DNA from: Alphaproteobacteria bacterium
GTDB lineage: Bacteria > Pseudomonadota > Alphaproteobacteria > Rickettsiales > RI-342
Direction of reading: 5' to 3'
Assembly (NCBI GenBank): GCA_020851915.1
Contig: JADZBT010000040.1
Span: forward strand, 1-9,935
DNA: 9,935 bases
Shown: positions 6,896 through 9,935 of the stretch, piece after piece
Layout of the letters: every line of letters begins with the position of its first letter
Position numbering within the stretch: position 1 is the first letter of the stretch
The notes under the pieces: generated by a model
What the model saw: only the letters and a program-made list of their open reading frames with translations
The model's database searches: none
What the model was told of the DNA's origin: nothing
Position numbers and translations under genes: made by a program

Positions 6896-6977
6896 TGTCA
6901 TCCCGGCGAAGGCCGGGATCTTATGCATCCGCAGGTGTTATTGGGGAGATACGATACCGGCCTACGCCGGTATGGCA
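6896..6977. repeat. paired-hairpin palindromic repeat, copy 2 (between convergent metW and methyltransferase)
   Basis: Two hairpins, ATCCCGGC-GAAG-GCCGGGAT at 6900-6919 and ATACCGGC-CTAC-GCCGGTAT at 6954-6973, are separated as in copy 1. The spacer from the first hairpin to the second (36 bases counted after the first GGGAT) has the same length as in copy 1 and matches it at about 24 of 36 positions, so the whole unit is homologous. The right hairpin has changed bases on both strands of its stem and still pairs perfectly. It lies between two convergent stop codons, where it may help end transcription from both sides, but there is no T-run. Confidence 0.85.
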
Positions 6978-6991
6978 GGAGGGATTGATGC

Positions 6992-7726
6992 CTAAGTCCG
7001 CATCGCCGGTTGTGCGCTGGGAACGTAGGATACGCGCCGCTTGCGCGCGAGTTTTCCTGCCGGCTTGACGGCATATATCTGCTTCTCGGCCTCCATGATG
7101 AGTGCGCCGCCGAAAGAGCCCAGACAGCTTCCGATGCGCTCGAACAGATCCCACCAGCGCTGGATGAAGCGGAAGTTGGTCGGCGGGATGTAGAGCACCG
7201 TCGCGCTGGCGGTGGCGGTGAAGCGGTTATCTTCCAATAATCTTCGAAGTTGCGACATGCTGAAGGGCCGCCCATGGCCGAACGGGGTATTCTCCATCTG
7301 TGCCCAGACGCTGCGGCGGTTGGGGACGACGACCAGCAGCTTGCCGCCCGGCGTCAGCACGCGCCAGATCTCTTCCATGAGCGGGTCGGGCATGTCGGTG
7401 TGCTCCAGTACGTGTGCGAGCAGCACCTTGTCCACGGAGTTGTCGGGGAAGGGGAGCTCGGCCTCGTCGGCGAGCAGCGAGAGATTTGGCTTCTTTGCGC
7501 CCGGCCAGTGGATGACTCCCTGCGCCCCGGGCATGACGGCGGCAGTGAGGGCGGGAGTCCCCGAAAGCTGGCGCAGATAAGGCGTGGCGAAGCCGATGCC
7601 GATGATGGTATCGTTCCCGCCCTCCGGCCACAGCCGCGCGATATGGCGGCGCACGACACGGCACGCGATCTGCCCGATGCGCGAGGCGTAGAAGCTTTTG
7701 AGTTCGATCACATCCTGCCAGAACAT
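6992..7726 (-). CDS. class I SAM-dependent methyltransferase (Methyltransf_11-like)
   Basis: A 244-residue soluble protein. The central part shows the late methyltransferase motifs: AELPFPDNSVDKVLLAHVLE (residues 89-108, acidic loop, FD-like step and helix start), then EEIWRVLTPGGKLLVVVPN (118-136), the usual post-motif-II helix and strand. The SAM-binding motif I is atypical: IIGIGFATPYL (41-51) in place of a DxGxGxG loop, so cofactor binding is plausible but weaker by inspection. The basic C-terminal tail (KLARKRR, 225-231) could contact nucleic acid or membrane. Substrate unknown. The ATG at 7726 has AGGG four bases upstream. It diverges from gloB and converges on metW. I recall this gene beside gloB in other alphaproteobacteria, which would suggest a conserved but uncharacterised link. 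Confidence 0.85.
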   Translation of the reverse strand: MFWQDVIELKSFYASRIGQIACRVVRRHIARLWPEGGNDTIIGIGFATPYLRQLSGTPALTAAVMPGAQGVIHWPGAKKPNLSLLADEAELPFPDNSVDKVLLAHVLEHTDMPDPLMEEIWRVLTPGGKLLVVVPNRRSVWAQMENTPFGHGRPFSMSQLRRLLEDNRFTATASATVLYIPPTNFRFIQRWWDLFERIGSCLGSFGGALIMEAEKQIYAVKPAGKLARKRRVSYVPSAQPAMRT

Positions 7727-7749
7727 AGGGCCCTAGCAGAAAGCAAAAA

Positions 7750-7771
7750 GTTGCTTCTTGCAAGTCGCAAC
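7750..7771. promoter_or_regulatory. imperfect palindrome, candidate operator in the divergent methyltransferase/gloB region
   Basis: An imperfect 22-base palindrome is centred at 7760/7761: GTTGC, two unpaired bases, the perfect core CTTGCAAG, two unpaired bases, and GCAAC. Nine of eleven arm positions match. It lies 23 bases upstream of the methyltransferase start and about 110 bases upstream of gloB, a position where a repressor or activator dimer could control both genes. No regulator family can be named from it, and short palindromes arise by chance. Confidence 0.3.
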
Positions 7772-7794
7772 ATCATCCGTAGAGTGTTATTTTC

Positions 7795-7870
7795 CCGTCA
7801 TCCTGCGGCCTGACCGCAGGATCTCTATCATTGTAGCGCGAGATCCTGCGGTCGGGCCACAGGATGACGG
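7795..7870. repeat. paired-hairpin palindromic repeat, copy 3 (CATCCTGCGG variant, upstream of gloB)
   Basis: Arms of about 31 bases (7795-7825 and 7840-7870) enclose a 14-base centre; only two arm positions mismatch, both compatible with G-U pairing in RNA. Each arm again forms its own hairpin: ATCCTGCGG with CCGCAGGAT on the left (perfect, 7800-7822), and a one-mismatch version on the right. The architecture and the GTCATCC/GGATGAC ends match copies 1 and 2, but the core differs and the centre is shorter, so it is a separate subfamily. It stops 13 bases before the gloB start codon, directly upstream of the ribosome binding site. Confidence 0.82.
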
Positions 7871-7883
7871 AATAGGGAGATTC

Positions 7884-8651
7884 ATGCTCGAAATAGTCCA
7901 GATACCGGTACTTTTCGATAATTATATCTACCTCGCGCACGATGCGGGGTCGGGAGCGACGGCGGCCATCGACCCGGCGCTGGCGGAGCCGGTGCTGGAT
8001 GCGCTGCATGCGCGCGGGTGGCAGCTCACACATATACTCAATACCCATCATCATATCGATCATATCGGCGGGAACATCGAGCTAAAACAGGCGACCGGCT
8101 GCATCATCGTGGGGTATGGAGAGGACGCGGCACGAATATCCGGCATCGACGTGCAGCTCAAGGACGGTGACGTATTCATGCTGGGAAGTGCCCGCGCCGA
8201 CGTGCTGTTCGTCCCCGGCCATACGCGTGGGCATATCACCTATTGGTTCGCGGATGAGCATGTGCTGTTCTGCGGCGATACGCTGTTCTCGATGGGCTGC
8301 GGGCGGCTGTTCGAGGGGACGCCGGAGCAGATGTATGCGAGCCTCTCGCGCATCGCCGCGCTGCCGGAGGATACGCTCGTGTATTGCACGCATGAATATA
8401 CCGAAAGCAATGGCCGTTTCGCACTCACGCTGGAGCCAGGGAACGGAGATCTCCAGACGCGTATGGCGGAAGTGCGTGGGCTGCGGGCAGAGGGGCGGCC
8501 GACCGTGCCCAGCACGCTTGGGGTAGAAAAGCGTACCAACCCATTTTTGCGTACGGAATCGGTGGAAATCCGCAAAAATCTCGGTATGCTGAACGCCGCG
8601 CCCGTACAGGTGTTCACCGAAATCCGCCACCGGAAAGACCGCTTCCAATGA
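7884..8651 (+). CDS. gloB: hydroxyacylglutathione hydrolase (glyoxalase II)
   Basis: A metallo-beta-lactamase-fold enzyme that hydrolyses S-lactoylglutathione to lactate and glutathione, the last step of methylglyoxal detoxification. At 255 residues it has the usual GloB length. The binuclear metal site is complete: THHHIDH gives His55, His57, Asp59 and His60; PGHTRGH gives His113; GDTLF gives the bridging Asp132; and CTHEY gives His170. The C-terminal glutathione-binding region is present (KRTNPFLR at 216-223 and the basic RHRKDR near the end). The frame is open upstream through the hairpin repeat, but the ATG at 7884 gives the standard N-terminus MLEIVQIPV, with AGGGAG at 7874-7879 as ribosome binding site. 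Its TGA overlaps the next start (ATGA), making it first gene of a coupled operon. Cytoplasmic. Confidence 0.95.
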   Translation: MLEIVQIPVLFDNYIYLAHDAGSGATAAIDPALAEPVLDALHARGWQLTHILNTHHHIDHIGGNIELKQATGCIIVGYGEDAARISGIDVQLKDGDVFMLGSARADVLFVPGHTRGHITYWFADEHVLFCGDTLFSMGCGRLFEGTPEQMYASLSRIAALPEDTLVYCTHEYTESNGRFALTLEPGNGDLQTRMAEVRGLRAEGRPTVPSTLGVEKRTNPFLRTESVEIRKNLGMLNAAPVQVFTEIRHRKDRFQ

Positions 8652-9517
8652 CCCGTATCACCTATCTCAATGGCCAGTACATCGCCCACGAGAACGCGAT
8701 GGTGCATGTCGAAGACCGTGGGTTCCAGCTTGCCGACGGCGTGTATGAGGTCATCGCGTTCCACAATGGCCGCTTCCTCGACGGCGGGCCGCACCTCGAC
8801 CGGCTGGAGTATTCGTTGCGGGAACTGGAGATCGCCATGCCGCTGCCACGCGCGGAGCTGGAGGCGGTAACGCGCGAATTGCTCATCCGCAATGATCGCC
8901 GCGACGGGAATCTCTATTTGCAGGTGACCCGTGGCGTTGCGCCGCGCGTGCATTCCTTTCCGAAGAACCCTGTGCCGCCGACGCTCATCATGTACCTCAC
9001 CGAGCCGGTCTGGCCGACGGAGGCCGAGATAAAGAACGGCGTATCGGTGATAACGCTCGCCGACCAGCGCTGGGCGCGCCCGGACATCAAGTCCATCTCG
9101 TTGCTGCCGAACGTGCTGGCCAAGGAAAAAGCGATACGGGCCAATGCAAAAGAGGCGGTATTCATCGCGCCCGATGGCGCAACGGTGCGCGAAGGATCTT
9201 CCACCAACGCCTTCATGGTGGATGCAAATGGCGCGCTGGTGACACATCCCGCGAACGGCGCAATCCTGAGCGGCATCACCCGCAATGTGGTGCTGGCACT
9301 GGCGCGGAAGGAGGGCATCACCATAGAAGAGCGCGCATTCACGCTCGCGGATATTTCCACGGCGCGCGAGTTTTTCCTGACCGGAACCACCACCCGCGTG
9401 CTGCCTATCGTGAGCATGGATGGGAAGTCCGTCTGCGGTGGTAAGGCGGGGCCCGTAGCGGCACGATTATACACACTCTATATGGCGCACATCGCCGCAC
9501 AGACGGGGGACGCATGA
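8648..9517 (+). CDS. dat: D-amino-acid (D-alanine) aminotransferase, PLP fold type IV
   Basis: A 289-residue class IV aminotransferase, interconverting D-alanine and 2-oxoglutarate with pyruvate and D-glutamate. EDRGFQLADGVYEV (22-35) is the N-terminal signature. The catalytic lysine is Lys148 in RPDIKSISLLPNV, and REGSSTN (181-187) binds the cofactor. VTRGVAPRVHSFP (93-105) holds the Arg100/His102 pair that, as I recall, positions the substrate carboxylate in D-amino-acid aminotransferases. This favours that family over branched-chain aminotransferase or aminodeoxychorismate lyase. TGTTTRVLPI (245-254) is the other conserved loop. The start overlaps the gloB stop by four bases (ATGA), with GGAAAGA upstream. 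It probably supplies or balances D-glutamate or D-alanine for cell-wall synthesis, or degrades D-amino acids. The coupling with gloB suggests no obvious shared pathway. Confidence 0.92.
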   Translation: MTRITYLNGQYIAHENAMVHVEDRGFQLADGVYEVIAFHNGRFLDGGPHLDRLEYSLRELEIAMPLPRAELEAVTRELLIRNDRRDGNLYLQVTRGVAPRVHSFPKNPVPPTLIMYLTEPVWPTEAEIKNGVSVITLADQRWARPDIKSISLLPNVLAKEKAIRANAKEAVFIAPDGATVREGSSTNAFMVDANGALVTHPANGAILSGITRNVVLALARKEGITIEERAFTLADISTAREFFLTGTTTRVLPIVSMDGKSVCGGKAGPVAARLYTLYMAHIAAQTGDA

Positions 9518-9935
9518 CACTGAAACGCCCACGCGCGATCCTGTTCGACTGGGACAATACGCTGGTCGATACCTGGCCGGTGATCCACAGTTCGCTGGAA
9601 AAGACCATGCTGGCGCTGGGCCGCGAGCCATGGAGCATGGACGAGGTGCGCCGCAAAGTGCGCCGCTCGCTGCGCGATTCGTTCCCCGAAGTGTTCGGTG
9701 AGGGATGGGAGAAGGCGCGGGAATTATACTACGGGCATTTCCGTGGCCAGCATCTGGAGAAACTGACGCCGCTGGAAGAAGCCGAGCGCATGCTGGGGCA
9801 TCTGCTGGACAAGGACATCCACATCGCGGTCGTGAGCAACAAGACCGGACAGTATCTGCGCGAGGAGGTATCGCATCTCGGATGGGATAAGTATTTCCAC
9901 AAGGTCGTGGGTGCGCTCGATACGCCGCGCGACAA
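9514..9935 (+). CDS. HAD-superfamily hydrolase (phosphoglycolate-phosphatase-like), 3' partial
   Basis: The frame is open to the window end, giving 140 residues. HAD motif I, ILFDWDNTLVDTWP, lies at residues 9-22, with nucleophile Asp12 and acid/base Asp14. A helical cap region of subfamily I type follows (residues about 23-90). Motif II is VVSNKTG (about 106-112), whose Ser binds phosphate. Motifs III and IV would lie beyond the window. The Trp inside the motif I DxDxT core is seen in a subset of these proteins. The ATG overlaps the aminotransferase stop by four bases (ATGA) and is preceded by GGGGGA, so it is the third gene of the gloB operon. It probably removes phosphate from a small metabolite; the Gph-like annotation is by general resemblance and the substrate is unknown. 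Confidence 0.88.
   Translation, partial: MTLKRPRAILFDWDNTLVDTWPVIHSSLEKTMLALGREPWSMDEVRRKVRRSLRDSFPEVFGEGWEKARELYYGHFRGQHLEKLTPLEEAERMLGHLLDKDIHIAVVSNKTGQYLREEVSHLGWDKYFHKVVGALDTPRD

Noticed and set aside
6896..6977. Rho-independent terminator for metW and the convergent methyltransferase
   Set aside because: The hairpins are strong, but neither strand has a T-run after the stem, so only the repeat is called; a role in termination stays possible.
7758..7883. A 42-residue N-terminal extension of GloB
   Set aside because: It translates the hairpin repeat; GloB starting at 7884 has the standard length, N-terminus and a ribosome binding site.
8240..9247. Long minus-strand reading frame across gloB and the aminotransferase gene
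   Set aside because: It spans two strongly supported genes and shows no domain; it is an antisense artefact of codon bias.

Overview
The window is a GC-rich, densely packed stretch of chromosome, most likely from an alphaproteobacterium. This rests on three things: a chorismate mutase of the type with an RPGREA-like motif sitting directly upstream of hisC and tyrA, a metX-metW pair, and a methyltransferase gene divergent from gloB. No single marker fixes the genus. No rRNA, tRNA, CRISPR array, integrase or insertion-sequence transposase was recognised.

Layout. Positions 1-1262 (+) hold the 3' part of an AcpA/phospholipase-C-type phosphoesterase. It meets, stop codon against stop codon, a minus-strand block (4883 down to 1263). 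In transcription order this block is chorismate mutase, hisC, tyrA and a small secreted protein with the look of the Rap1a/Tai family. The intergenic distances are 2, 4 and 21 bases, so this is probably one operon carrying chorismate on to prephenate and tyrosine, plus one passenger. Diverging from it are metX and metW (5108-6891, +, ATGA overlap), which acylate homoserine for methionine synthesis. A class I SAM-dependent methyltransferase (7726-6992, -) converges on metW and diverges from a second plus-strand operon: gloB, a D-amino-acid aminotransferase and a HAD hydrolase cut by the window end. All junctions in that operon are 4-base ATGA overlaps.

Three intergenic spaces each carry a paired-hairpin repeat of about 75-85 bases (4998-5083, 6896-6977, 7795-7870). 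Each is two small hairpins that are inverted copies of one another. The first two share a 36-base spacer of equal length and are clearly related.

Most of the window is ordinary core metabolism. The most unusual points are: a TyrA about 118 residues longer than usual, whose extra length looks like a second copy of its helical C-terminal domain; a chorismate mutase whose tail resembles a shrunken prephenate dehydratase/ACT region without the TRF motif; the Rap1a/Tai-like protein at the end of the aromatic operon; and the hairpin repeats, one of which shows paired changes that keep a hairpin intact. I found no evidence of an entirely new multi-gene system.
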